Positions 16,872-26,220 of a DNA stretch of 49,833 nucleotides are shown one piece after another. Below the pieces are notes generated by a model. The model searched no databases, was not told the DNA's origin, and saw only the letters and a list, made by a program, of their open reading frames with translations. Location of the stretch: the NCBI GenBank assembly GCA_946407635.1, contig CAMJOZ010000006.1:1-49833 (forward strand), in the 5' to 3' direction. This DNA is from an uncultured Caryophanales bacterium (GTDB taxonomy: Bacteria; Bacillota_I; Bacilli_A; Acholeplasmatales; Anaeroplasmataceae). The first letter of the stretch is position 1, and each line of letters starts with the position of its first letter. Made by a program: the position numbers and the translations under genes.

Positions 16872-18518
16872 ATGGATGATATGGAAAAGAAAGAATCCGT
16901 AGAATCTGAAGCTTCAGAAAAAGCTACTGAAGAAGTAGTTGAAGAAAAAGCTGCGGATAAAGCTGTAGAAGAGTCTACAGAAACTCCAAAGGGTGCCCAT
17001 GTCGATGAAGAAGGAATCTTAGAATATGATGATTCAAATGCTTCTAAATTCGATAAATTCTTTGGTGTGACTAAGTTTGGTTCATCTATAAGAACAGAAA
17101 TTATGGCTGGTATAGTAACATTCTTAGCAATGTGCTATATTCTTGTAGTAAACCCAAATAACTTAGTTGGTGGAGATAGTCCACTTTGGGCAAGTGTATT
17201 CATTGCAACAGCATTTGGTGCAATTATTGGTACACTTTTAATGGCATTATTTGCTAAGATGCCTTTTGCACAAGCTCCAGGCTTAGGTTTAAATTCAATG
17301 GTATTTACATTACTCATTGGTGTTTTAGTTACTGGTAAAGCTTATTCATTTGGCGCTGCAATGCTACTTGTATTAATTTCAGGTGTATTCTTCTTAATTG
17401 TTTCTTTAGTTCCAATAAAGAAGGATAAAGATTCTGGTAAATGGATTACATTACGTGAATTAATATTTGATGGTATGCCTGCAACTATTAGAAAGGCTAT
17501 TTCTGTTGGTATTGGTTTATTTATTGCTTTCATTGGTTTACAAAATGGTTTAATCGTTGATAGTCCATTTACATTAGTAGACCTTGTACCATTTAATAAC
17601 CCTGATGCATGGGCTTTAGGTGGCGTATGCTGTAATGCAATAGTAATTCTATTTGGATTATTTGTAATCTCAATTTTATCTCATTTTAAGGTAAAAGGTG
17701 CTATTATAATTGGTATATTAGCAGCAACATTACTTGCATGGCCATTACAAGTTACATCTATTGATAGATTAACAGAAGGCAACTGGGCTTTCTGGGAAAA
17801 CTTCGCTAACTATTTCAAGGGTGTTGAAGATGGTGGAGTATTCTTAGCAGCATTTAGAAATGTTGACTTCCCTGAAGGAACATTTATGTCAAGCTTAATG
17901 GTTGTTATTACATTCTCTATGATTGATATGTTTGATACAATGGGTACAGTTGTAGCTTGTGCTACAAATGCTGGTTTAGTTGATAAAGATGGCAAACCTC
18001 ATAATTATAATAAGATTATGATTTCTGACTCTGTAGCTACAGTATGTGGTGCATTACTTGGTACATCTACAGTTACAACATTCGTTGAATCTGGTTCAGG
18101 TATAGCTGCTGGTGGTAAGACTGGTTTAACTTCTTTAACAGTTGCTTGCTTATTCTTCCTAGCAATCTTCATTTTACCTATATTCCAATTCATTCCATCT
18201 GCAGCATGTGCTCCAGCATTAATTTATGTTGGTGTATTAATGATGGCAAATGTTAAGGATATTGAATTCAAAGATCCATTACTTGCAGTCCCTGCATTTA
18301 TTACGATCATATTTATGCCATTAACATATTCAATTACTGATGGTATTGGTTGGGGTATCCTAAGCTATGTTATTTTACAATCAATTGCTTATTGTGTTAA
18401 GTTTATTCTTTACAAGGCTGGTAAAGCAGAAGAAGCTCCTAAGTGGAATATTTCTATTGTATGTCTAGTAGTAGCTGTATTATTCTTAGTTTACTTCTTT
18501 GTACCAATGAACTTCTAA
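16872..18518 (+). CDS. NCS2 family purine permease (AzgA/PbuG type) with acidic N-terminal tail
   Basis: 548 aa, about 12 to 14 membrane segments. Family motifs are clear: RTEIMAGIVTFLAMCYILVVNPN at about 76-98, then FAQAPGLGLNS. MIDMFDTMGT lies at about 352-361 and STVTTFVESGSGIAAGGKTGLT at about 398-419. AzgA-type members import adenine, guanine or hypoxanthine with protons. Residues 1-60 are an extra hydrophilic tail dominated by E, A, K and V, roughly 50 residues longer than usual. The ATG follows GGGAGGAAA. An in-frame ATG at codon 4 is an alternative start. It is a single-gene unit. Confidence 0.92.
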   Translation: MDDMEKKESVESEASEKATEEVVEEKAADKAVEESTETPKGAHVDEEGILEYDDSNASKFDKFFGVTKFGSSIRTEIMAGIVTFLAMCYILVVNPNNLVGGDSPLWASVFIATAFGAIIGTLLMALFAKMPFAQAPGLGLNSMVFTLLIGVLVTGKAYSFGAAMLLVLISGVFFLIVSLVPIKKDKDSGKWITLRELIFDGMPATIRKAISVGIGLFIAFIGLQNGLIVDSPFTLVDLVPFNNPDAWALGGVCCNAIVILFGLFVISILSHFKVKGAIIIGILAATLLAWPLQVTSIDRLTEGNWAFWENFANYFKGVEDGGVFLAAFRNVDFPEGTFMSSLMVVITFSMIDMFDTMGTVVACATNAGLVDKDGKPHNYNKIMISDSVATVCGALLGTSTVTTFVESGSGIAAGGKTGLTSLTVACLFFLAIFILPIFQFIPSAACAPALIYVGVLMMANVKDIEFKDPLLAVPAFITIIFMPLTYSITDGIGWGILSYVILQSIAYCVKFILYKAGKAEEAPKWNISIVCLVVAVLFLVYFFVPMNF

Positions 18519-18542
18519 TTTACATTTTTTAATAAAAATGAT

Positions 18543-18573
18543 AAAATGCTTGTATAGGTTTACAAGCATTTTT
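18543..18573 (+). terminator. Rho-independent terminator after the permease
   Basis: AATGCTTGTA (18545-18554) and TACAAGCATT (18561-18570), with T-rich flank. Confidence 0.88.
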
Positions 18574-18596
18574 ATTATTTTAAGGAGTATTTTAAA

Positions 18597-19334
18597 ATGA
18601 GAAAAATAGATGAAAATGAAAAGAAATATGTATCTGTTTATATGCATCCAGATAGTGCAAAACAAGATTTAACATATTTTAAGAATCATTACCAATTTAA
18701 AGCTAATGTATCATATTTGAGTGCAATCATGATTGGTGTTGCAATTGCATTAATAGTTTTTGGTGCGAGTATTGCTTATTCAATTTTAGCACTTGGTTTA
18801 GCATGCTTAGGATTAGGTTTAGTTTTAGTAGTTGTTTCTATGCTATTTTTAAGAAAAGTAGAAATAAAGAAAAGATTAAAATTTTTAGATAGTTATGAAA
18901 AAGCAATTGTTAATAACTGCACTATTAAATATCCAAATTATTATGCTTTATCTGCTTTATATCCTTTATATTTATTTTTTGACAATGAAACTAAAGTTAT
19001 TAAATTAGTATACCAAGATAAAGAATATATTTATTGTGAATATGATGATATATTAAATTATAAAATATTAGAAGATAATGTTGTTTTAGAAAATAGAACA
19101 AGACTACCTGAAAATATTAATAAAAAGACAAGTTCTTATATAATTGAAATTACTTTCAATAATAAAAAAAGAGCTCAAATAGGTTTTAATAATACTTTTA
19201 ATAAATTCATTTTAGCTGGAAAATATGATTTTCAACAATTCGCTAATACTAATTCAATAAATAATATTGCTAGAATGCTAGATTGTATTATTTTAAAGAA
19301 TGAAATTGATCCAAATAGATTAAAAAATGATTAG
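18597..19334 (+). CDS. Membrane protein of unknown function
   Basis: 245 aa. AAGGAGT lies 10 bases before the ATG. Residues 1-35 are hydrophilic. Two closely spaced hydrophobic segments follow at about 39-62 and 64-88, forming a hairpin in the membrane, then a basic stretch (FLRKVEIKKRLKF). The remaining 150 residues look like a soluble alpha/beta domain with strands such as VIKLVYQDKEYIYCEYDDI, reminiscent of PH-like membrane-associated domains. This resemblance is from pattern only. I do not recognise the family. No promoter other than read-through is evident. Confidence 0.7.
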   Translation: MRKIDENEKKYVSVYMHPDSAKQDLTYFKNHYQFKANVSYLSAIMIGVAIALIVFGASIAYSILALGLACLGLGLVLVVVSMLFLRKVEIKKRLKFLDSYEKAIVNNCTIKYPNYYALSALYPLYLFFDNETKVIKLVYQDKEYIYCEYDDILNYKILEDNVVLENRTRLPENINKKTSSYIIEITFNNKKRAQIGFNNTFNKFILAGKYDFQQFANTNSINNIARMLDCIILKNEIDPNRLKND

Positions 19335-19338
19335 AAAA

Positions 19339-19363
19339 TACACCATTTTTAAAATGGTGTTTT
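19339..19363 (+). terminator. Rho-independent terminator
   Basis: ACACCATTT and AAATGGTGT (19340-19360) with a three-base loop, then T3 and A/T-rich sequence. Confidence 0.8.
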
Positions 19364-19411
19364 ATTTTGTAATGATTTTCCACAAAAAGAACAAAAATGT
19401 AAAAAAATTAG

Positions 19412-19430
19412 TTGTGAAAACGTTTCACAA
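19412..19430 (+). promoter_or_regulatory. Palindromic operator over the csp promoter
   Basis: TTGTGAAA-ACG-TTTCACAA: perfect 8-bp arms around a three-base centre. It contains the -35 TTGTGA (19412-19417); the -10 TATAAT is at 19435-19440 after a 17-bp spacer. A second site, TGAAGCGCTTTTA (19449-19461), lies at the predicted transcript start. A LacI-family repressor such as CcpA would fit, although the centre spacing is not the classic cre. Confidence 0.7.
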
Positions 19431-19479
19431 GCGTTATAATAGTATTAGTGAAGCGCTTTTATAGCTGAAAGGAGTAAAA

Positions 19480-19677
19480 ATGAACGGGAAGGTAAAATGG
19501 TTTAAAGCAGATAAGGGTTATGGCTTTATTGTTACAGATGACGGTAAGGATGTATTTGTACACTTTAGCTCAATCATTCAAGATGGCTATAAATCTTTAG
19601 ATCAAGGTCAAGATGTAGAATTTGAACTTGAAGAAGGACCAAGAGGCTTATCAGCTAAAAATGTGAAAAAGATTTAA
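19480..19677 (+). CDS. csp: Cold-shock domain RNA-binding protein
   Basis: 65 aa, the normal size for a CspA/CspB protein: one OB-fold barrel. RNP1 is KGYGFIV (13-19) and RNP2 is DVFVHF (24-29), with the surface aromatics Trp8, Tyr15, Phe17 and Phe29 that stack on RNA bases. Such proteins melt mRNA structure and act as RNA chaperones. GAAAGGAG precedes the start. The leader is only about 33 nt, shorter than the structured cold-responsive leaders of E. coli cspA, and the promoter is covered by palindromic sites. Control by a repressor rather than by RNA folding is therefore likely. Confidence 0.96.
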   Translation: MNGKVKWFKADKGYGFIVTDDGKDVFVHFSSIIQDGYKSLDQGQDVEFELEEGPRGLSAKNVKKI

Positions 19678-19680
19678 TTA

Positions 19681-19707
19681 GAGCCGGTTTTTACCGGCTT
19701 TGATTTT
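19681..19707 (+). terminator. Rho-independent terminator after csp
   Basis: AGCCGGT-TTTT-ACCGGCT (19682-19699), then a T-rich tail with one G. Confidence 0.85.
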
Positions 19708-19743
19708 TATAAAAGCAATTTATTTAATTTTTTTTAAAATTTA

Positions 19744-19773
19744 CCAATAAAACGCTTTCGTAGTTTGTTTAAA
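19744..19773 (+). promoter_or_regulatory. Candidate ECF-sigma promoter of the 821-aa pectate lyase
   Basis: CCAATAAAA (19744-19752), 11 bases, TTTGTTTAAA (19764-19773). The same elements at the same spacing occur before the ECF sigma gene and the 3345-aa lyase gene. The spacer contains AACGCTTTCG, whose reverse complement is the GAAAGCGTTT operator core. Confidence 0.65.
19749..19762 (-). promoter_or_regulatory. LacI/CcpA-like operator half site inside the lyase promoter
   Basis: Read on the minus strand, TACGAAAGCGTTTT shares the core GAAAGCGTTT with sites at 28006 and 41511. It sits between the two promoter elements, as expected for repression. Confidence 0.45.
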
Positions 19774-19801
19774 TGTTAGAGAAAGAAAAGGATGTGTATT
19801 T

Positions 19802-22267
19802 ATGAAATTAAGAAAATTAGGTCTATTTGCAATTTTAGGTTTAGGCTTATTTAGCTTAGCTGCCTGTGGTAGTACATCAAATGATGGTGATCCAACTAAC
19901 CCTTCAGGTCAAACTTCTGGAGAAGGAGAAGGCCAAGGTGGCGGAAGCCAAGGAGGTAATACTCCTAGTGGTGGTGAAGGTCAAGGCGGAGGCCAACAAG
20001 GTGGCGGTCAAGTAGCACCTGAACCAGTTGTTTTAGGTAAAATAAATGTTTCTACATATGCTGGTGATTTAGAATCTTGTTATTTAGAATGGGATAAATT
20101 ACAAGGTGTTAAAGATTATAACGTATATTATAAAGAATCAAATGGAACTCAATATACAAAAATTGATTCACAATTAGTTAGAGAATATGGTGATCATTAT
20201 AGAGCAGATGTTATAGGCTTAAAGGCTGGCACTTATGATACTAAGGTAATCCCTGTTGTTGATAATCAAGAAAAAACTGATTATGAAACTGTAGTTTCAA
20301 ATTTAACAGTTAAATCATATGATAGAACTGGTTTTGCTTTTTCAACTGCATCAACTATGAGTGGAAATACTATTGGAGCATATAATGCTGATGGTACTTT
20401 AAGAGCTGGAGCTAAAGTTATTTATGTAACAGGTGATAATGCCAAAACTGTTAAAGCAACAATCGGAGGTAATGAAGTTACTGGATTACAAGGTATTATC
20501 TATGCTAAGCAAAAAGCATCAACTTCAAGTGAAATTGTTGATATAAGAATTGTTGGTACAATTTATGCAAATCAAATGGATGCTTTTGGATCATCAAAAG
20601 AAGGCTTACAAATTAAAGGTGCAAAAGCACATCAAAATATGAACATGACTGTTGAGGGTATCGGTAATGATGCTGGTATTCATGGCTTCGGTATATTAAT
20701 GAGAAATACTGCCAATGTTGAATTAAGAAATTTTGGTGTTTTGGATTTCATGGATGATGGTATTTCTATTGATACTGATAACAGTAATTTGTGGGTTCAC
20801 AATCTAGATATTTTCTATGGACAAGCTGGTGGAGATGCTGACCAAGCTAAAGGTGATGGTACAATAGATTTAAAAGGTGATTCTAAATTTATTACTATTT
20901 CATATAATCATTTCTGGGATTCTGGTAAAGCATCACTTTGTGGTATGAAGAGTGAAACAGGTCCAAATTATATTTCATATCATCATAACTGGTTTGATCA
21001 TTCTGATTCAAGACATCCAAGAATTAGAACAATGTCTGTTCATGTTTATAATAATTATTATGATGGAAATTCTAAATATGGCTGTGGTGCAGCATATCAA
21101 TCTAACGCATTTGTAGAAGGTAATTATTTTAGAGATTGTAAATATCCAATGTTATCATCTATGCAAGGTTCTGATGTTTATGGTGGAGGAACTGAATATA
21201 ATGCAGATTATGGAACTTTCTCTGGCGAAGATGGTGGAATTGTAAAATCATACAATAATAAGATGGAAGGAAATTATACTTATATTCCATATGGAGCAAC
21301 ACAATATATTTGTAAGGGAACTCAAAAAGCATATGATTTGGCTGGCACAACATCTACGACACATTTTGACGCAGTAGAAGTAACATCAAGGACTGAAACA
21401 ATACCAAACACAATTAGTGCTGTTAAGGGTGGATCTCAATATAATAATTTTGATACATCTATTGATTTAGGTGTTACAGCTGCTCAAATTCAAACACCAG
21501 ACGCAGCTAAAGAAACAACTATGCAATATGCTGGTAGAGTTCAAGGTGGAGATTTAAAATGGACATTTGATAATGCTACTGAAGATACAAATTATAGTGT
21601 TATTAAAGCATTTAAGACAGCTGTTGTTAATTATAAGAGTACTTTAGTTAGAGTATATGGAATTGATTCTTCATCAACTGGTGGAGATACTCCAACACCA
21701 ACACCAATTCCAACTGGCGTAACTGTTGCAGATGTTATTGCATTAATCGATGCTTTACCTGAAGCTTCTAGTGTTACTGAATCTAATAGAACTCAAATTA
21801 TGGCTGCATATGATGCATTTGATTCATTGACTTCAGATGAAAAAGAAGAAGTAACAAATAAATCAAAATTAGATGCATGTATTGCTGCATTGCCAATGCC
21901 AGCATCAGTTACAATTAGTTTTACATCATCTACAGCTGCAACTGGTACAAATAATGTTGTTGTATATGATACTAATAATATTAAAATAACTTGTACTAAA
22001 ATTGCTTCAATTGATTCTACAAGAGGATTAAAATTTAATAGTTCACAAGGATTTACAATTGCAAATAATACATCTAATAATTTACAATTTGTATTAACTG
22101 TTGTGGCAAATGACTCTACAGGAAAATCTTTTACATATGGTTCAACTACAAAAGATTTGAGTAAAACTCCTGATACTATTACTGTAACAATTAATGCTAG
22201 TTCAACATTCACTGTTACTACATCAACTGGTGGAGCTTTCTTAACTAATATTACAATTAATTCATAA
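19802..22267 (+). CDS. Secreted PL1 pectate lyase lipoprotein
   Basis: 821 aa. A lipoprotein signal ends in LAAC (Cys22), followed by a flexible linker of G, S, Q, E to about residue 78. A fibronectin-like domain spans about 80-165. The right-handed beta-helix of family PL1 covers about 170-610, with the calcium-site region DADQAKGDGTIDLKG at about 345-359 and the catalytic arginine motif SRHPRIR (Arg404, Arg407, Arg409). A helical segment (IDALPEASS..., about 645-700) and a C-terminal beta domain complete it. The enzyme should cleave polygalacturonate by beta-elimination at the cell surface. The lyase, helical and FN3-like parts match those of the 3345-aa protein closely. Its promoter region matches that of the sigma gene. 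Confidence 0.93.
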   Translation: MKLRKLGLFAILGLGLFSLAACGSTSNDGDPTNPSGQTSGEGEGQGGGSQGGNTPSGGEGQGGGQQGGGQVAPEPVVLGKINVSTYAGDLESCYLEWDKLQGVKDYNVYYKESNGTQYTKIDSQLVREYGDHYRADVIGLKAGTYDTKVIPVVDNQEKTDYETVVSNLTVKSYDRTGFAFSTASTMSGNTIGAYNADGTLRAGAKVIYVTGDNAKTVKATIGGNEVTGLQGIIYAKQKASTSSEIVDIRIVGTIYANQMDAFGSSKEGLQIKGAKAHQNMNMTVEGIGNDAGIHGFGILMRNTANVELRNFGVLDFMDDGISIDTDNSNLWVHNLDIFYGQAGGDADQAKGDGTIDLKGDSKFITISYNHFWDSGKASLCGMKSETGPNYISYHHNWFDHSDSRHPRIRTMSVHVYNNYYDGNSKYGCGAAYQSNAFVEGNYFRDCKYPMLSSMQGSDVYGGGTEYNADYGTFSGEDGGIVKSYNNKMEGNYTYIPYGATQYICKGTQKAYDLAGTTSTTHFDAVEVTSRTETIPNTISAVKGGSQYNNFDTSIDLGVTAAQIQTPDAAKETTMQYAGRVQGGDLKWTFDNATEDTNYSVIKAFKTAVVNYKSTLVRVYGIDSSSTGGDTPTPTPIPTGVTVADVIALIDALPEASSVTESNRTQIMAAYDAFDSLTSDEKEEVTNKSKLDACIAALPMPASVTISFTSSTAATGTNNVVVYDTNNIKITCTKIASIDSTRGLKFNSSQGFTIANNTSNNLQFVLTVVANDSTGKSFTYGSTTKDLSKTPDTITVTINASSTFTVTTSTGGAFLTNITINS

Positions 22268-22280
22268 ATTATAATATACA

Positions 22281-22311
22281 AATCATGGTTAGAAATAGCC
22301 ATGATTTTTTT
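22281..22311 (+). terminator. Rho-independent terminator after the pectate lyase
   Basis: AATCATGG and CCATGATT (22281-22288 and 22299-22306), followed by T7. Confidence 0.88.
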
Positions 22312-22405
22312 GTTAAAGTAGATTAAGTAATAATGATAACTATAGTTATATATAATTATTTATAATTATGATTTATATTTTTTGATGTAAAAGAGTTGTT
22401 TATTG

Positions 22406-22434
22406 TTGAAATCACATTATAAAAGTTTTATAAT
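22406..22434 (+). promoter_or_regulatory. PFOR promoter
   Basis: TTGAAA (22406-22411), 17-bp spacer, TATAAT (22429-22434); a strong sigma-A match. Start of transcription near 22441. Confidence 0.8.
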
Positions 22435-22470
22435 GTATATGCTTAAACTCAATATAAGAGGAGGATAAAA

Positions 22471-25400
22471 ATGAGTAAAGAAGTTAAAAGAATGGCCATT
22501 GATGGTAACTATGCAGCAGCATATTCATCATATGCCTTTACTGAGGTAGCTGGTATTTATCCTATTACTCCGTCATCTCCAATGGCTGAGTATACAGATG
22601 AATGGGCTTCTCAAGGTAAGAAAAATTTATTTGGTATGCCAGTTAAGATTGTTGAAATGCAATCTGAAGGTGGTGCAGCTGGTACAGTTCACGGTTCATT
22701 AAATGCAGGTGCATTAACAACTACATATACAGCTAGCCAAGGTTTATTATTAAAGATTCCTAACATGTATAAGATTGCTGGTGAATGTTTACCAGGTGTT
22801 ATCCATGTTTCTGCTCGTGCACTTGCTGCACAATCATTAGCAATTTTCGGTGACCACCAAGATGTTATGGCTTGTCGTCAAACTGGTTTTGCTATGTTAT
22901 GTTCAAATTCAGTTCAAGAAGTTATGGATTTAGCTGGTGTTGCACACTTATCAGCTATTGAATCAAATATTCCATTCCTTCATTTCTTTGATGGTTTTAG
23001 AACTTCTCATGAAGTTAATACAGTAGAACCAATTGATTATTCTGTATTTGATAAATTATTAAATAAGGAAAAAGTTGCTGAATTTAGAGCAAATGCTTTA
23101 AATCCTGCTCATCCAAAGACTCGTGGTACTGCTCAAAACGATGACGTTTATTTCCAAACTAGAGAATTACAAGCTCAAAAATATGAGACTGTATATCCAA
23201 TCGTTGAAAAGTACATGGCTGAAATTTCTAAGGCAACTGGTAGAAACTATACTCCATATCAATATTATGGTGCTAAGGATGCTACAAAGGTTATCGTAGC
23301 AATGGGTTCAGTTAACCAATGTGCTGAAGAAGTTGTTGATTATTTAACTAAGAAGGGCGAAAAGGTTGGTATCGTTGAAGTTCATCTATATCGTCCATTC
23401 GTTGTTGAAAAGTTCTTAAGTGCTTTCCCTAAGACAGTAGAAAAAGTTGCTGTATTAGATAGAACAATTGAACAAGGTGCTTTATATGAACCATTAGCAT
23501 TAGATGTAATTGCTGCATTTGCTGGTTCTAAGAATGCTCCAAAGATTGTTGCTGGTCGTTATGGTCTATCTTCTAAGGATACTACACCAGATATGGTTAA
23601 CGCAGTATTTGCTAACTTAGATAAGAAAGAACCAAAGGATCATTTCACAATCGGTATTAATGATGATATTAAATATACATCACTTGAATGTGGTGCTCCT
23701 ATCGATGTTGCTGATCCATCAACTACAGAATTATTATTCTTCGGTTTAGGTGGAGATGGTATCGTTGGTGCTTGTAAGAATATTTCTAAGATTGTTGGTG
23801 ACTACACTGATTTATATGCACAAACCTATGCTGCATATGACTCTAAGAAGTCAGGTGGTTCAACAAGATTACATTTAAGATTCTCTAAGAACCCAATTCG
23901 TTCTACATATTTAGTAAATCAACCTCACTTCGTAGCTTGTACTACAGATGCATATCTTGACAAGTTCGATATGATCGATGGTTTACGTGATGGTGGTACA
24001 TTCTTATTAAATACAGTTGTTGATAAGGATAATATCGAAAAGAGATTACCTAACAAGTATAAGAGATTATTAGCTCAAAAGCATGCTAAATTATACATTA
24101 TCAATGCATATGAAGGTGCTAAACAAGCTGGTTTCCGTGCTGGTTTAGGTGTTAATACTATCATTCAATCAGCATTCTTCAAATTAAACCAAAATATTAT
24201 GGATTATGAAGAAGCTAAACAACATATGAAAGATTTCGCTACAAAGACTTATTTAAAGAAGGGTCAAGATGTAGTTGATCAAAACCATTTAGCTATCGAT
24301 TTAGGTGGTTCAATGCCAGTTGAAGTAGAAGTTAAAGCTGAATGGGCTAACTTAACTGATGAAGTTAAGAAAGTTGATATGTCTCGTCCAGCATTCGTTC
24401 GTGAAATCGCTGACGTTATTAACTCAATTAAGGGTGATACTTTACCACTTTCTACATTCGCTAAATTTGGTGAAGATTGCCATATGCCTCAAGGTACAGC
24501 TGCCCTTGAAAAGCGTGGTGTTGCTACTGCAGTACCTCTATGGGTATCTGAAAACTGTATTGGATGTAACTCATGTGCATTCTCATGTCCACATGCTTGT
24601 ATCCGTCCATTCTTAGTAACTGAAGATGAAGCTGCTAAGGCTCCTCAAGGTGCTCAATTCAAAGAATTAAAGCAATTCCCTGGTTATAAATATCATTTAT
24701 CTATTTCTACATTAGATTGTACTGGCTGTGGTGTATGTTTAACAGTATGTCCAGTTAATACAAAGAATGCAGAAGATAAGGCTAAACAACCACTTGTTGC
24801 TCATTCTATGGAAAAATCAAGAGCTGCTAAAGAAGAAGTTGTTGCTCAATATTTCTTAGACAACGTTCCTTATAGAGGAGATGTTGCTACAAAGAATGGT
24901 GCTTCAATTACTGCATCTTCAATTCAATTCAATCAACCATTATTTGAGTTCTCAGGAGCTTGTGGTGGTTGTGGTGAAACTCCTTATGTTAGAGCTGTAT
25001 CACAATTATTCGGTGATAGAATGTTAGTAGCTAATGCTACAGGATGTTCTTCAATTTACTCAGGTTCTTATCCATCTTCTCCTTATACAACTAACGCTGA
25101 AGGTCGTGGACCAGCTTGGGCTAACTCATTATTTGAGGATAACGCTGAATTTGGTTTCGGTATGAGAATGGCTGTTGAAACATTAAGAGATAGACTTCAA
25201 ACAGTTATGGCATTAAATGAAGAAAATATGCCTGCAGAAGCTAAGGCTTTATGCGCTGAATGGAGAGAAAATAGAAAAAATGGTGCTAAGACTAAAGAAT
25301 TAGCTCCAAAGATTGTTGCTGCTATGGAAAAGATCAACGAACCATATGCTAAAGAAATCTTATCATTAAAGGATTATTTAGTTAAGGTTTCTCAATGGAT

Positions 25401-26043
25401 CATCGGTGGTGATGGTTGGGCTTATGATATCGGTTATGGTGGATTAGACCATGTTATCGCTAATAACCAAGATGTTAATATCTTAGTTGTAGATACAGAA
25501 GTTTATTCAAATACTGGTGGTCAAGCTTCTAAGTCATCAAGAACTGGTGCTATCGCTAAGTTCGCAGCTGCTGGTAAGCCAACATTCAAGAAGGATTTAG
25601 CTTCAATCGCAATGAGCTATGGTCATGTTTATGTTGCTACAGTATCTCATGGTTATAACCAAAACCAAGTTATTAAGGCATTAAGAGAAGCAGAAGCTTA
25701 TGATGGTCCATCTCTAGTAATCTGCTATGCTCCATGTATTGCTCATAATATCAAGAAGGGTCTATTCATGTCTCAAATGGAAGCTAAGAAGGCTACTGAA
25801 TGTGGTTATTGGCCAACATTCAGATTCAACCCTGATTTAGCTAAACAAGGCAAGAACCCATTCACTATGGATTCTAAGGAACCAGATTGGTCTAAGTACA
25901 ATGACTTCTTAATGAACGAAGGTCGTTATGCTCAATTAGTTAAGGTTAACCCTGAAAAGGCTCAAGAATTATTAGATTGGAACTTAAAGGATGCTCAAAA
26001 GCGTTACAATCACTATGTTGAGCTTGCCAACAAGCAATTCTAA
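22471..26043 (+). CDS. nifJ: Pyruvate:ferredoxin (flavodoxin) oxidoreductase
   Basis: 1190 aa, the one-chain homodimeric form. It converts pyruvate and CoA to acetyl-CoA, CO2 and reduced ferredoxin in anaerobes. The N-terminal TPP-pyrimidine domain opens with GIYPITPSSPMAE. Two 4Fe-4S ligand sets lie at Cys696-699-702-706 and Cys750-753-756-760. The C-terminal TPP-binding domain has GACGGCGETPY and YSNTGGQASKSS. The third cluster, near TPP, would use Cys831, Cys834, Cys859 and Cys1089. Strong codon bias toward AAG and TTC and an AGAGGAGG ribosome site suggest one of the most abundant proteins here. It is a single-gene unit. Confidence 0.97.
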   Translation: MSKEVKRMAIDGNYAAAYSSYAFTEVAGIYPITPSSPMAEYTDEWASQGKKNLFGMPVKIVEMQSEGGAAGTVHGSLNAGALTTTYTASQGLLLKIPNMYKIAGECLPGVIHVSARALAAQSLAIFGDHQDVMACRQTGFAMLCSNSVQEVMDLAGVAHLSAIESNIPFLHFFDGFRTSHEVNTVEPIDYSVFDKLLNKEKVAEFRANALNPAHPKTRGTAQNDDVYFQTRELQAQKYETVYPIVEKYMAEISKATGRNYTPYQYYGAKDATKVIVAMGSVNQCAEEVVDYLTKKGEKVGIVEVHLYRPFVVEKFLSAFPKTVEKVAVLDRTIEQGALYEPLALDVIAAFAGSKNAPKIVAGRYGLSSKDTTPDMVNAVFANLDKKEPKDHFTIGINDDIKYTSLECGAPIDVADPSTTELLFFGLGGDGIVGACKNISKIVGDYTDLYAQTYAAYDSKKSGGSTRLHLRFSKNPIRSTYLVNQPHFVACTTDAYLDKFDMIDGLRDGGTFLLNTVVDKDNIEKRLPNKYKRLLAQKHAKLYIINAYEGAKQAGFRAGLGVNTIIQSAFFKLNQNIMDYEEAKQHMKDFATKTYLKKGQDVVDQNHLAIDLGGSMPVEVEVKAEWANLTDEVKKVDMSRPAFVREIADVINSIKGDTLPLSTFAKFGEDCHMPQGTAALEKRGVATAVPLWVSENCIGCNSCAFSCPHACIRPFLVTEDEAAKAPQGAQFKELKQFPGYKYHLSISTLDCTGCGVCLTVCPVNTKNAEDKAKQPLVAHSMEKSRAAKEEVVAQYFLDNVPYRGDVATKNGASITASSIQFNQPLFEFSGACGGCGETPYVRAVSQLFGDRMLVANATGCSSIYSGSYPSSPYTTNAEGRGPAWANSLFEDNAEFGFGMRMAVETLRDRLQTVMALNEENMPAEAKALCAEWRENRKNGAKTKELAPKIVAAMEKINEPYAKEILSLKDYLVKVSQWIIGGDGWAYDIGYGGLDHVIANNQDVNILVVDTEVYSNTGGQASKSSRTGAIAKFAAAGKPTFKKDLASIAMSYGHVYVATVSHGYNQNQVIKALREAEAYDGPSLVICYAPCIAHNIKKGLFMSQMEAKKATECGYWPTFRFNPDLAKQGKNPFTMDSKEPDWSKYNDFLMNEGRYAQLVKVNPEKAQELLDWNLKDAQKRYNHYVELANKQF

Positions 26044-26063
26044 TAACTAATTTTAATAATATT

Positions 26064-26092
26064 AGGTGAGTATTAATTTACTCACCTTTTTT
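26064..26092 (+). terminator. Rho-independent terminator after PFOR
   Basis: AGGTGAGTA and TACTCACCT (26064-26072 and 26079-26087) with a six-base loop and T6. Confidence 0.9.
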
Positions 26093-26128
26093 CTATGATA
26101 AATTTATTATTGATTTTTTAATAATAAT

Positions 26129-26137
26129 GATATAATC
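26129..26137 (+). promoter_or_regulatory. Housekeeping promoter candidate of the sigma/anti-sigma operon
   Basis: TGATATAAT (26129-26137) is an extended -10, with TTGATT at 26111 at a short 15-bp spacing. It would give a leader of about 77 nt that includes the second, shared motif. Confidence 0.5.
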
Positions 26138-26178
26138 ATATATAACTGGTAAATTTTTATGAAAATTTATGAAAATCA

Positions 26179-26208
26179 CCAATAAAAGTGAATTTTTATT
26201 TGTTTAAA
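26179..26208 (+). promoter_or_regulatory. Shared motif upstream of the ECF sigma gene, candidate autoregulated promoter
   Basis: CCAATAAAA (26179-26187), 11 bases, TTTGTTTAAA (26199-26208). It matches the lyase promoters at 19744 and 27960 in both elements and spacing. If used as a promoter the transcript would start only about 10 bases before the ATG at 26221, so part of the ribosome site would be lost; the main start or the role may differ here. Confidence 0.6.
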
Positions 26209-26220
26209 GGATGTGAGAAG

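Noticed and set aside
21793-22302. 169-codon open frame on the minus strand
   Set aside because: It is antisense to the lyase C-terminal domain, has no ribosome site or recognisable motif, and reflects codon bias of the real gene.
24359-24616. 85-codon plus-strand frame inside PFOR
   Set aside because: It is out of frame with conserved ferredoxin-domain sequence and has no independent start signal.
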